Source of the DNA: Halioxenophilus sp033283405
Lineage (GTDB): Bacteria; Pseudomonadota; Gammaproteobacteria; Pseudomonadales; Cellvibrionaceae
Direction of reading: 5' to 3'
Assembly (NCBI RefSeq): GCF_033283405.1
Contig: NZ_JAWMQR010000001.1
Span: 1,178,001-1,242,000, forward strand
DNA length: 64,000 bases
The translations under genes were made by a program, and so were the position numbers. Positions 50,551 through 59,660 of the stretch are shown piece by piece; within the stretch, counting starts at the first letter, position 1, and the number at the start of each line of letters is the position of its first letter. The notes beneath the pieces were generated by a model. The model was not told the origin of the DNA, searched no databases, and was given only the letters and a program-made list of their open reading frames with translations.

Positions 50551-52971
50551 CTACTCCATCAGTGTTTGCACCGCCTGCTTCATCATAAACATCAAACTGA
50601 TATTGATTTTCACGGTGATCTTATCGATCTCGCCGTTAAATTCCCCGCCATTGCTGTAATCGGTCGATACCGGTACGTTGGTGTCTCGGCCGGTGTCCAG
50701 GGTTTCACCGTTGCCGGCAATAATATACGGGCGCTTGGCAACGGCACCTACGGCCACCGCTTCACCATCGACCAGAATGGTAACTTCACCACCCTCGTCA
50801 CCCTCATGAGTAAATTGGTATTGCAGCGTGTGTTCGCCCGGCGTTAGCGGCTGTGTAGCCGCCACCTTGGAGTGGTTACCCGGCTGATCAAGGGGCGAAA
50901 CAGAGGCATAGGCTACCGGGCGCCCCTCTTCCAAATAGAAACTCCAACCGCTGAAATAGCTGCCCACAGCCACAATCACGCCACTTCCCCCCTCCTCCGG
51001 GACTACAATATCGGCGGTAAGGGTAAACGGCATAGCGTAGATGGGTGGCGCCGACATCATCTGCAGAGAGATATCCGGCCCCCACAGCTCATACTCGGTG
51101 CGATGATTACCCGCTGCGCGAATCATCCGTTGGGCACGGGCCTGGCCGCCGCTATCCTGAATGGGATAGACCTGATGCTTGCGCGCCTCCTGATCAAACA
51201 TTTGCTGCATCTCGGCCAGCTTCTCAGGGTACTCCGCTGCTACATCGCGGCTTTGGCTGAAATCGGCATTCAAATTATAGAGTTCCCAAGGGTAGGTGGT
51301 CACATCACTGCCGCCGCGCTCCTTGGCGATATTCCAGGGCATGTTGCGTGGCGTGGTGTTGGCCAACCAACCGTCGTGGTAGATCGCCCGATTGCCAAGC
51401 ACCTCGTAGTACTGGGTAGCTCGGTTCGAGGCGCCATCGGCATCAGCAAAGGTGTAGAGCATACTGGTACCATCGACCGGCTTCTGTTTTACACCATCCA
51501 CCGTCTTCGGCTCGGGTACACCCGCGGCCTCCAACAGCGTCGGCATGATATCGATCACATGGTGGTATTGCGGGCGCACACCACCAGTCTCCTGCAGGTG
51601 GGTCGGCCAGGAGATCACCAAACCATTGCGCACACCACCCAGGTGGGATGCGTGGGTTTTAAACCAGGGGAACGGGGTATTGGTGGCGTAGGTCCAGCCC
51701 ACCGGGTACCCCTCATAGGTGTTTGGCCCGCCCAGCAGGTCGAGGTGCTCCGCTATCCAATCGACATCCTCATGTAGCTCTCTCGGCGACGAGAGGTGAG
51801 CCATCTCGTTGAGTGAGCCCTCCGGGCCGCCTTCACCACTGGAGCCATTGTCACCCTCAATAAATACCACCAGGGTGTTCTCTTTCAGCCCCATACGCTC
51901 CAGCTCTGCCATAATGCGGCCGAACTGGTCATCCTGGTAGGCAAGCATGGCGGCATAGACCTCCATAAAGCGAGCATAGACCTTCTTTTCGGTATCTGAG
52001 AGGCTACTCCAGGCGGGTATCACATCGGGTCGCTGAGAGAGCTCGGTATCGGCCGGTACAATGCCCAGTGCCTTCTGCCTAGCCAGAATCTTCTCCCGCT
52101 CCTTATCCCAGCCATCATCAAAGCGGCCTTTAAACTTGGCAATCCACTCCTTGGGAGCCTGGTGCGGCGCGTGGGCAGAGCCGGTGGCCAGGTAGGCAAA
52201 GAAAGGTTTGTCCGGGGCACTGGCCTTCTGGTTGTGCACCCAGCGAATCAGGTGGTCAGCCAGATCCTCATCCAACAGGTAACCCGCTGGCCGATTGCTG
52301 CCATCCACCGCTGAGGTACCCTCATATAAAGCCGGCTGGAACTGATCGGTATCACCGTTAATAAAACCATAGAAGTACTCAAAACCTCTCCCGGTTGGCC
52401 ACTGATCAAACGGGCCTGAGGGCGACCGCTCACCGGCGGGAACATTGTGATCCTTACCAAACATGGCGGTGTTGTAGCCGTTATCGCGCAGAATACGGGC
52501 CACTGTGGCTGCGCTGGCGGGGATATGACCGGTGTAACCGGGATAGGGTGAGGTCAGCTCCACCACCGCTGCGGTACCCACCTCATGATGGTTGCGACCG
52601 GTCAGCAGTGCCGCCCGGGTGGGCGAACAGATACCGGTGGTGTGGAATTGGTTGTAGCGCAGACCATTCTGAGCCAGACGATCCAGATTGGGTGTGGGTA
52701 CCATACCGCCAAAGGTGCTGGAGGAGGCAAAACCAACATCGTCGGTCATCACCAACAGAATATTGGGCGCACCCGCAGGGGCGCCCACGGGGCTTGGATA
52801 TTGGGCGGTGGAATCATCTTCGGTCACGGCCAGGGTGCCCTGGTACTGGGCCTCAGCCAGTGGCAGTACCGTACGATCAATTTCGGTCTCGGCGGCAAAC
52901 AGCCTGGGGATATTTAAAAAGCAAACGCTGATAGCGGAAAGTGCCGCTGCACCTACAAGAATTCGTTTCAA
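50551..52971 (-). CDS. Type I (formylglycine) sulfatase, exported
   Basis: 806 residues from a TTG at 52971 with GGAG six bases before (52983 is the longer option). A signal peptide (LVGAAALSAISVCFL) is followed by the sulfatase core: LLVMTDDVGFAS with metal Asps, and the CSPTRAALLTGR site whose Cys115 becomes formylglycine. The large size and C-terminal beta domain (ITADIVVPEEGGSGVIVAVG-like region) match the arylsulfatase A-type enzymes of marine bacteria. It removes sulfate from aromatic or carbohydrate esters in the periplasm. A maturase gene is not seen here. Confidence 0.9.
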   Translation of the reverse strand: MKRILVGAAALSAISVCFLNIPRLFAAETEIDRTVLPLAEAQYQGTLAVTEDDSTAQYPSPVGAPAGAPNILLVMTDDVGFASSSTFGGMVPTPNLDRLAQNGLRYNQFHTTGICSPTRAALLTGRNHHEVGTAAVVELTSPYPGYTGHIPASAATVARILRDNGYNTAMFGKDHNVPAGERSPSGPFDQWPTGRGFEYFYGFINGDTDQFQPALYEGTSAVDGSNRPAGYLLDEDLADHLIRWVHNQKASAPDKPFFAYLATGSAHAPHQAPKEWIAKFKGRFDDGWDKEREKILARQKALGIVPADTELSQRPDVIPAWSSLSDTEKKVYARFMEVYAAMLAYQDDQFGRIMAELERMGLKENTLVVFIEGDNGSSGEGGPEGSLNEMAHLSSPRELHEDVDWIAEHLDLLGGPNTYEGYPVGWTYATNTPFPWFKTHASHLGGVRNGLVISWPTHLQETGGVRPQYHHVIDIMPTLLEAAGVPEPKTVDGVKQKPVDGTSMLYTFADADGASNRATQYYEVLGNRAIYHDGWLANTTPRNMPWNIAKERGGSDVTTYPWELYNLNADFSQSRDVAAEYPEKLAEMQQMFDQEARKHQVYPIQDSGGQARAQRMIRAAGNHRTEYELWGPDISLQMMSAPPIYAMPFTLTADIVVPEEGGSGVIVAVGSYFSGWSFYLEEGRPVAYASVSPLDQPGNHSKVAATQPLTPGEHTLQYQFTHEGDEGGEVTILVDGEAVAVGAVAKRPYIIAGNGETLDTGRDTNVPVSTDYSNGGEFNGEIDKITVKINISLMFMMKQAVQTLME

Positions 52972-53090
52972 GAGTGGCTCCAATAATTATTGTCTAACCG
53001 TTCTGTATAGAAGCGTAAAGGTAGGCACTATGCCTGAATCTGGCTATAATTTTTAATGCTTATTAAGTAGCCTAACCATGCGTACGACTT

Positions 53091-53969
53091 ATGGATGTAG
53101 ATCTCAAACGACTAAAACACCTGGTAACCGTCGCCAAGCTCGGTTCTATCTCGCATGCCGCCGAAGAGCTGCATATTACGCAGCCGGCTTTGAGTCGTAG
53201 CATCGCCTCACTGGAAGCGCAGTTTGGCGTGCGCCTGTTCGAACGGGGGCGCAACGGTGTCACTCTCACCCCACTGGGCAGTATGGCGGTGGCGGAAGCC
53301 GAAGCGGTACTCAAGCGGGCCGGCCGCTTCAGTCATAATCTGGGGCTCTATAGCCAGGGGCTGGCTGGCAATCTCGCTTTTGGCCTCGGCCCACTGCTCG
53401 CCAGCCTACTGCTACCGGAGCTCAGTATCCAATTTCTCAACAGCCACCCACAACTGAAGCTCTCGGCCTCGGTTAAGTCGGCCACCGCCTTACTGCAGGC
53501 ACTGCAAGCTGATGAGGTGGAATTTTTCTACTGCGGTGAACAGCAGCTGCAGCTCAATGAGGATCAATCGGTAAGTACAGTCGGCAGCCTGTCGTTAGCC
53601 CGGGTGGTGAAAGCCGACCACCCGTTGCTGCAAGGGGGCAACTTTGAGACCCACCTGCTCAATCAATATCCGATTCTGAGCGGTGTCGAGCTCTCCCGTT
53701 TCTTCTCCCGCTACCCCAATGGCATGTTCGTGTGCGATAACTACGATATTCTACGTAACACTGTGCGCCACACCAACGCTATCTGGATCACCTCGCCGCA
53801 GTTGGTGGCCGCGGAGTTAAGCCACGGAGAGTTGGTCGCACTGCCCGGCACCACCGCCCCCGAACAAGTTAATATTCTGCGCATTACTCGCCAGGGCTAC
53901 CAACTCTCTCCGGCCGCCAAACTGGTCACCGAATTTATTGATCACTACTTCCAAGCGCAGCCACGTTAA
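53091..53969 (+). CDS. LysR-family transcriptional regulator
   Basis: 292 residues. The N-terminal helix-turn-helix reads RLKHLVTVAKLGSISHAAEE, then ITQPALSRSIASLEAQFGV. The C-terminal part is the periplasmic-binding-like effector domain. It is divergent from the sulfatase (107 bp apart) and is its natural candidate regulator. TATAAT at 53045-53050 may be its -10 box. Its stop overlaps the convergent molybdenum enzyme gene by 35 bp. Confidence 0.92.
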   Translation: MDVDLKRLKHLVTVAKLGSISHAAEELHITQPALSRSIASLEAQFGVRLFERGRNGVTLTPLGSMAVAEAEAVLKRAGRFSHNLGLYSQGLAGNLAFGLGPLLASLLLPELSIQFLNSHPQLKLSASVKSATALLQALQADEVEFFYCGEQQLQLNEDQSVSTVGSLSLARVVKADHPLLQGGNFETHLLNQYPILSGVELSRFFSRYPNGMFVCDNYDILRNTVRHTNAIWITSPQLVAAELSHGELVALPGTTAPEQVNILRITRQGYQLSPAAKLVTEFIDHYFQAQPR

Positions 53970-56097
53970 CAGGAATACCGGAAAAGAGTGGCATAAAGTT
54001 GATCGGCTCCAGGGCATCGGTGAGTGAGGTGAGGTGGCCGGTAAAGCTGCCGCCCTCGGCAACAGGATCCCGACTGGCTGTGAGAGAGCCAAACATATGG
54101 CTCATGGAGATCACCCCGCTACGCAGCCGTTTCTCGCCTTTAACCACAGCTACTATTGCACCGTAGGCCGAGCGGATTTGCACCGAGTCGCCCTCTGCCA
54201 ACCCTTCCCGTGCCATATCGCCGGGGTTCATGTAAGCCCAGTTCAGCGGGTAGCGCTTGCGTGTCAGTTCAGCCTCGCGATAGGCACTGTTCATCGCCTC
54301 TAATATTCGCCGGCAGGTGAGCTGATAACCAAAGCGGGTATCGGGTTGCTCCTGGGCAAGCTCGGCCAACTCCGTAGCTACATCGGGCGGGCAGAGCTGC
54401 AGGCGGGCACCGTTGTCACTCGCCGCCGGCTGCACCCTCTGGGGCTCCAGTTGTGGCCGCACGCCCGAGGGGTTGGCTTTTAGTTCATCGAACGAGACTC
54501 GGCTGCGCTGGCAGAGAAAGCGCAGCATCGCCTCCTCCTCCGGCCGGCTCTCCACCGGCAGTGACAAGCCATCGGCGATAGCCTCAAAGTCAGCGCCGTA
54601 GGTCCAATATTTGAGGGTGAGCGGCAGCCCCATCTTTGCCGCCACCGCCCAGAAGAACTCCCAATCGTGAATAACCCCGGCGGGCTTCAGCACCATCGGG
54701 GGCGTGTACTGTGCAAAGGCTTCCGGAAAGAGGCTGTCGCCAGGAATGGTGATGTCGTGACGCTCAAACGGCTGACTGGTGGCAACTACGTAATCGGCCA
54801 GCTTGCCGGTCTCATTCAAGCGTGCATCCAGGCAGACCAACAGATCCAGCTCTTGCAATGCCGGTATTGCCACCGCCGGGTCGCCCAGCCCCATGGCGGG
54901 ATTGCCGCCAAAGCAGATCAGCGCCCGTATTTTATTGGCACCGGGGGTGGTGATCTCCTGGGGTAGCAACGCCGAAGGAAATTCACCAAACAACTTGCCT
55001 ACCGGTTGCGAATGACAGAAATCCCCCCTCTCCCACGAGCGGGACGCCGGCACCACAGTTTCAAAGAAGCGGCGTGGATTGAGCGTACCTGGGTTGCGCA
55101 CCCGGTCCCCAGCCTGGCGATAGCCCCCCACCAGAGCGTTCACCACCTCGATCATATGATCGTTGAGGTTGGAGCGGGCCGACATCGACGGGCCACTGCC
55201 ACTGCCCACAAAGGGGCGTTGTGCCTCTGCCAGCCACTCGGCCAACCGTTCGATTTGCGCAACCGGGATATCGGCGCGGGCGGCCGCCAGCGCCGGCGTA
55301 AAGGGGGCGACGGCTTCGGTTAACGCCTCCAACTGCGTAACGAAGCGGTGGCAAAAGGCGTGGTTATAGCCACTGTTTTTCAATAGCAGGTGGGCTACAG
55401 CTGCAAAAATAACCGCATCCTGGCCGGGTTTCGGCTGAATAAACAGGTCGGCGTAGCGGGCGGTTTCCGTTGCCCGTGGGTCGATCACCACAATGCGGGT
55501 GCCGCGTTTTTTGGCTTCGGCAAAACTGCGCCCAGGGGCGCCACTCTCGCCCGGGCCAAACGGGTAGGTTTGGTGCGAGACGACGGGGTTATTCCCCACA
55601 ATCACGGCCAGGTCGACATCGGCAAAGGCTGGCTTACCACTGGCCATAATCCCCATCCGGGCCGAGGTGACCCACTTGGCGGACTGATCAATGGTCATGG
55701 TGGAGAAGAGATTGGGGGAGCGCATCGCCGACAGAAACGACTTCTCCAGCTGTGCCCCCAGCACACTGCGGTAGGCGCCGGTACCGTGATAAACCGCAAT
55801 ACTGCGCGGCCCATATTGGGTTATCAACTGCTGCAACTGCGCGGCGATTTCGGTCAACGCCTGTTCGGCAACGATGGCGGTCAACGCCCCGGACCCATTG
55901 CGTTTCAAACTATGCTGCAAGCGCTCCTCCGCGCCGTTGTGAAAACGGATTGCCGACTGGCCTTTAATGCACATATAGCCGCCGTAGGGCGAGGCGGTGC
56001 CATCGGCGGCCACGGCAATGAGGCGCCCATCGTCGACGGTCACTTCCATGGAACAGAGGGCGCCGCAGTTGCGACAGAAGGTTTTCGCTTTGTTCAA
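53935..56097 (-). CDS. Molybdopterin oxidoreductase (4Fe-4S, formate-dehydrogenase-like)
   Basis: 720 residues from a TTG at 56097 with GAGG upstream. Cys8, Cys11, Cys15 and Cys43 bind the N-terminal 4Fe-4S cluster. The molybdopterin part includes GNNPVVSHQT, VIDPRATETAR and GSGSGPSMSA, and the C-terminal domain has YPLNWAYMNPGDMAREGLAE. There is no Tat signal, so it is cytoplasmic. The family includes formate, nitrate, dimethylsulfoxide-type and hydroxylating enzymes; no subunit gene lies nearby, so the electron partner is unknown. Confidence 0.88.
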   Translation of the reverse strand: MNKAKTFCRNCGALCSMEVTVDDGRLIAVAADGTASPYGGYMCIKGQSAIRFHNGAEERLQHSLKRNGSGALTAIVAEQALTEIAAQLQQLITQYGPRSIAVYHGTGAYRSVLGAQLEKSFLSAMRSPNLFSTMTIDQSAKWVTSARMGIMASGKPAFADVDLAVIVGNNPVVSHQTYPFGPGESGAPGRSFAEAKKRGTRIVVIDPRATETARYADLFIQPKPGQDAVIFAAVAHLLLKNSGYNHAFCHRFVTQLEALTEAVAPFTPALAAARADIPVAQIERLAEWLAEAQRPFVGSGSGPSMSARSNLNDHMIEVVNALVGGYRQAGDRVRNPGTLNPRRFFETVVPASRSWERGDFCHSQPVGKLFGEFPSALLPQEITTPGANKIRALICFGGNPAMGLGDPAVAIPALQELDLLVCLDARLNETGKLADYVVATSQPFERHDITIPGDSLFPEAFAQYTPPMVLKPAGVIHDWEFFWAVAAKMGLPLTLKYWTYGADFEAIADGLSLPVESRPEEEAMLRFLCQRSRVSFDELKANPSGVRPQLEPQRVQPAASDNGARLQLCPPDVATELAELAQEQPDTRFGYQLTCRRILEAMNSAYREAELTRKRYPLNWAYMNPGDMAREGLAEGDSVQIRSAYGAIVAVVKGEKRLRSGVISMSHMFGSLTASRDPVAEGGSFTGHLTSLTDALEPINFMPLFSGIPVNVAALGSSDQ

Positions 56098-56350
56098 AAC
56101 AGCCTCGCGGCCCCCTGCAGGTAATTGCAGGGCCTACCCAGGATAGGCTAATGGGCATGAGAGTGGATTTCAGCGTGTGCTGGCAGCTGCCGTTATTATC
56201 GCGACGCACAACTGGAATCACCTACGCTATCGCGGTGACGGCTGCGCTACTTAAGGATCGGCAATCAGGGAATTTAACGAAAATTGGCCGGTTTGGCACC
56301 CCAGCCAATGGTCTCCACCGGAGCCAATACTGGCCCCGGCAGGTATAGGC

Positions 56351-57094
56351 TTACTTGAATTCGTAAGCGGCGAGGAAGTCGCCCATGGCTTTACAGAAGC
56401 GGGCGGCGTCAGCACCGTTGATAACACGGTGATCATAGCTGAGCGAGAGCGGCAGGAACAATTTGGCTACCGGCTGACCATCGGCATCGGGTACAAACAG
56501 GCTGCGTGCCTTAGTAATACCCAAAATACCCACCTCGGGTGCATTGATGATTGGCGAAAAGCTGGTGCCGCCAATGTGGCCCAGGGACGACAGGGTAAAG
56601 CAGCCACCCGACATCTCGGCCATCGACAGACCTTTGGTTTTGGCTTTCTCAGAGATGGCGACCAGCTCGGCGGCAAGCTCATCTTCGCTCTTCTGGTCAC
56701 AATCTTTAAGCACAGGGACCAACAGGCCACTGGGTACATCCACCGCGATACCGACGTGGTAGTAACCCTTCTGGAAGTATTTGGAGCCGTCGGCGGAGAG
56801 GGAGATATTAAACTGCGGAAACTCTTGCAGCAGGGCTACAGTGCCCTTGATCAACGCCGGCAGCAGGGTTCGCTTTTTGTCTGGATTGGCGCTGTTCCAC
56901 GCCTTGCGACGCTCTTCAAAGGCGGTGATATCCACCTCGTCATTATGGGTGACGTGGGGAATCATGCTCCAGTTGCGGTGCATTGCGCGACCGACAAAGG
57001 CCTGGATTTTGCCGAGTGGCTTGGCTTCTACGGGGCCGTAAACGGAAAAATCTTCCTCAGGCCAAGGCAACATAGGTATCGATTTATCGCTCAT
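56351..57094 (-). CDS. 2-oxo acid dehydrogenase E2, catalytic domain only
   Basis: 247 residues. Only the acyltransferase core is present: IPHVTHNDEVDITAFEERRK, then FTLSSLGHIGGTSFSPIINA and LSLSYDHRVINGADAARF. His222 and Asn226 are the active-site pair, as in the Azotobacter/Pseudomonas-type E2p. Lipoyl and subunit-binding domains are absent, so it needs the free lipoyl protein at 5786 and the E1 at 6037. It starts by ATGA overlap with the TetR gene upstream. Substrate class is unknown. Confidence 0.88.
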   Translation of the reverse strand: MSDKSIPMLPWPEEDFSVYGPVEAKPLGKIQAFVGRAMHRNWSMIPHVTHNDEVDITAFEERRKAWNSANPDKKRTLLPALIKGTVALLQEFPQFNISLSADGSKYFQKGYYHVGIAVDVPSGLLVPVLKDCDQKSEDELAAELVAISEKAKTKGLSMAEMSGGCFTLSSLGHIGGTSFSPIINAPEVGILGITKARSLFVPDADGQPVAKLFLPLSLSYDHRVINGADAARFCKAMGDFLAAYEFK

Positions 57095-57756
57095 TTCACT
57101 TCCTTTAAATACTCGGAGGCTTCGTCTAGGTTAGAAAATTTCTCAGGGATCAAAGAGCCGTGCAGGCTTAGGCGCATCACCTCTTTAATAAAGCGTTGGG
57201 TCAACTGTTCCAGCTCTTTTTTATCGCTGGTCTTTGCCCGCGCCCAGACCGGCCACATCACCGTACCCACCAGCATAATCACAGCATAAACTTCGCGGTC
57301 TATATCTGGCTTGGCAAGTCCGGCACCAATATAGTACTCCAGATTTTTCAGGAAACGGCTCCAGAAGGGGTCTTTGCCCGGCTCCTTTGACGTCATGATT
57401 TCAAACAGCCATACCCGGGCGAAATCGGGGTATTCCATAGCAAACCTGGCCAGTTTTTCGGTGGCCTCATGAGGATCCAGCTTGATGGGATCTTCTGGCG
57501 AGCCAAAGATGCCCTTGGTGAGCTTGCCACTCACCCAGGACATAGTCTCTTGCACCAGCTGTTCACGGGTTTTGAAATGGTGATAAGCGGTGCCGCGATT
57601 GACTCCAGCCAACTGCGCCACTTTTGAGACACTGAGCCCCTCAGGCCCATCTTTTGCCATGAGCTTTCCCGCTACCAGCAGGATAGACTCTCGGGTCTGT
57701 TCAGGATTTCTTCTTCTTTTATTAGCTGAGCTGTGTTCAGAGACAGACTCTGTCAT
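57091..57756 (-). CDS. TetR-family transcriptional regulator
   Basis: 221 residues. DNA-binding region: RESILLVAGKLMAKDGPEGL, then VSKVAQLAGVNRGTAYHHFK. AGGAG stands before the ATG. The last 4 bp overlap the E2 gene, so the regulator and E2 are translated together; it may control both this operon and the E1/lipoyl operon. A thiolase gene ends 121 bp upstream. Confidence 0.9.
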   Translation of the reverse strand: MTESVSEHSSANKRRRNPEQTRESILLVAGKLMAKDGPEGLSVSKVAQLAGVNRGTAYHHFKTREQLVQETMSWVSGKLTKGIFGSPEDPIKLDPHEATEKLARFAMEYPDFARVWLFEIMTSKEPGKDPFWSRFLKNLEYYIGAGLAKPDIDREVYAVIMLVGTVMWPVWARAKTSDKKELEQLTQRFIKEVMRLSLHGSLIPEKFSNLDEASEYLKEVK

Positions 57757-57877
57757 CAGGTTCTCCTAAACCATTTTTACAGGCGATGCTTACCACTTCG
57801 TCCACAGAAGCCCCCTCCGCCTCAAGAAACGAGGCGAAGATGGTTCTTACGGTTGATCGGAGGCTGATTACGCGAAA

Positions 57878-59134
57878 TTATACTCGTTCGATAATTATCG
57901 CTGGGGCCATACCACCTGCGGCACACATCGTAATCAATCCACGTTTCAGGCCGCGGCGCTCTAATTCATCCAGTACTGTGCCGATCAACACAGCACCGGT
58001 AGCCCCAATGGGGTGCCCCAAGGCAATAGCGCCACCATTGACATTGATCTTATCGCGGTCGATATCCAAGTCGCGGATAAACTTCTCAACCACAACCGCG
58101 AAGGCTTCGTTCACCTCCCACAGATCAATGTCGTCTTTGGTCAACCCCGCTTTGGCCAGCACTTTTTGGGCCGCCGGTACTGGTGCATTGAGCATCAGGG
58201 TCGGACAGTCACCCATATTGGCCATGGCAATCACCTTGGCCCGGGGTTTCAGACCGTGGCGAGCCACATAGCCGCCAGACGCCAGCAGCAGTGCGGCGGC
58301 GCCATCCACCACACCAGAGGAGGTACCCGCATGGTGGTAGCACTGAATGTCGACGTCGGGGTAGACAAGATTGATCAGCTTACGGAAGGTGGTGCCATGC
58401 TTATCCAGGGGCATATCGGCCAATTTGAGAAAGCTAGGCGTCAATTTGGCCAGATCATCCAGGGTGGTGCCGGGGCGAGGATACTGCTCCTTATCGAGCA
58501 GTAACACCCCTTCTTGGTCGTAAACAGGGATTAGAGATTTGTTGAAGTAGCCATTTTCAATGGCTATCGCCGCTCGACGCTGGCTTTCCACGCCAAAGGC
58601 ATCAAGATCTTCACGAGTGATGCCCTGCATGGTGGCGATGGTATCGGCGGCCAGACCCTGGTTGGATTGTGGGTACTTCTTCAATAGGCTGAGGTTACCG
58701 GTACCCAACAAACCATTACCGCCCAGGCCCGCTTCCCGCTCTTTCATGCCCACTTCGGTCACCACCGACATCATTTCGGTACCACCGGCGACAATCAGAT
58801 CTTCCATACCCGACATCAACTGGCCGGCAGCGAAGTTGACGGCCGTTAAACCACTGCCGCAGAAGCGATCCAAGGTAACGCCACTGACCACCGGGTCGTA
58901 GCCGGCATCCAGTGCGGCCATACGGCCCATGTCGCCCGCCTGAGTGCCTTTCTGGGCACTGGTGCCCCAGATCACATCGTCTACATGCTTGGTGTCGAAG
59001 CCGTTACGCTCGTGCAGCGCCCGCATAACGGTAGCCGCCAAATGCTGTGGGTGCACGCCGATGTAGGCGCCTTTATCGGGTTTACTGGTTGCACGGGGAG
59101 TTCTTACTGCATCGATGATAAAGGCTTCGGCCAT
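57878..59134 (-). CDS. Acetyl-CoA acyltransferase (thiolase)
   Basis: 418 residues. The thiolase active site is complete: Cys92 in DRFCGSGLTAVN, His374 in GHPIGATGA and Cys404 in MCAAGGM. It releases acetyl-CoA from a 3-oxoacyl-CoA, so it would close beta-oxidation of side chains or ring-derived acids. It appears to be on its own transcript with a promoter at 59201-59229. A CGCCTC-GAGGCG hairpin follows at 57818-57836, without a strong T-run. Confidence 0.94.
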   Translation of the reverse strand: MAEAFIIDAVRTPRATSKPDKGAYIGVHPQHLAATVMRALHERNGFDTKHVDDVIWGTSAQKGTQAGDMGRMAALDAGYDPVVSGVTLDRFCGSGLTAVNFAAGQLMSGMEDLIVAGGTEMMSVVTEVGMKEREAGLGGNGLLGTGNLSLLKKYPQSNQGLAADTIATMQGITREDLDAFGVESQRRAAIAIENGYFNKSLIPVYDQEGVLLLDKEQYPRPGTTLDDLAKLTPSFLKLADMPLDKHGTTFRKLINLVYPDVDIQCYHHAGTSSGVVDGAAALLLASGGYVARHGLKPRAKVIAMANMGDCPTLMLNAPVPAAQKVLAKAGLTKDDIDLWEVNEAFAVVVEKFIRDLDIDRDKINVNGGAIALGHPIGATGAVLIGTVLDELERRGLKRGLITMCAAGGMAPAIIIERV

Positions 59135-59200
59135 TTGACTCTCCTAAGATCGATAGGTGACACTGCTACGCGGCGTTGTTTATTGTTAAGATTGTTCGGT

Positions 59201-59229
59201 ATTGTACGACAGTGTTGACTAAATGTATA
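59201..59229 (-). promoter_or_regulatory. Probable thiolase promoter
   Basis: On the minus strand TATACA (59224-59229) and TACAAT (59201-59206) are 17 bp apart, and the thiolase ATG is 67 bp further. Three ATTGT words (59182, 59191, 59201) repeat at 9- and 10-bp spacing just downstream of the -10 box and could bind a regulator. Confidence 0.55.
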
Positions 59230-59348
59230 GTTAGGTCACCCCCGCATCACCTTTGCGAGGGGCCGATGATAAACAGTTAACACGCTGAAATAATTAGCAA
59301 AATCGTGTACGAATAATCACTAAAACGAACAGTTAGGGGGAGACAATA

Positions 59349-59588
59349 ATGCAAGGCATGGGTGATGGTAATTGTCCTTACCAATTTAATTTTGAACCAG
59401 AAACATTTAAAGTCGGCGACCTGATCAGTTACCGTGTTCCGTCACTGGGCGACTTTCCGTTTGTAGCCGAGATTATGGCCGTGCACGACGATTACATTGA
59501 AATCATGAGCCCGGACGACCCGGAAAAATGGATGCGCGCCACTCGCGAAGCCCGGCCGGTGGTCTCCGATGAAGAGGCCCTGGGTTAA
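59349..59588 (+). CDS. Small conserved protein of unknown function
   Basis: 79 residues, not recognised, with a strong GGGGGAG ribosome site. The sequence starts QGMGDGNCPYQFNFEPETFK, has an SH3-like beta pattern (VGDLISYRVPSLGDFPFVAE) and ends with an acidic tail. There is one Cys, no signal peptide and no membrane part. It stands alone between the thiolase and the PQQ enzyme, which suggests its own regulation. A role as a small binding protein is only a guess. Confidence 0.7.
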   Translation: MQGMGDGNCPYQFNFEPETFKVGDLISYRVPSLGDFPFVAEIMAVHDDYIEIMSPDDPEKWMRATREARPVVSDEEALG

Positions 59589-59660
59589 ACGCCCACTGGT
59601 GCTCCTGCCGAACGCTACCTGATCGACATCTCACTACAGAACCAACCACAAGTCGCAGCC

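Noticed and set aside
50872..51777. 301-codon open frame on the plus strand
   Set aside because: Entirely antisense to the sulfatase, whose motifs and signal peptide are clear; it is a shadow of codon bias.
55390..56124. 244-codon open frame on the plus strand
   Set aside because: Antisense to the molybdopterin enzyme, with a His/Gly-rich composition typical of shadows.
56351..57094. Asn226 in place of Asp in the E2 HxxxDG motif as an inactivating change
   Set aside because: Azotobacter- and Pseudomonas-type E2p naturally have Asn here, so it is not a defect.
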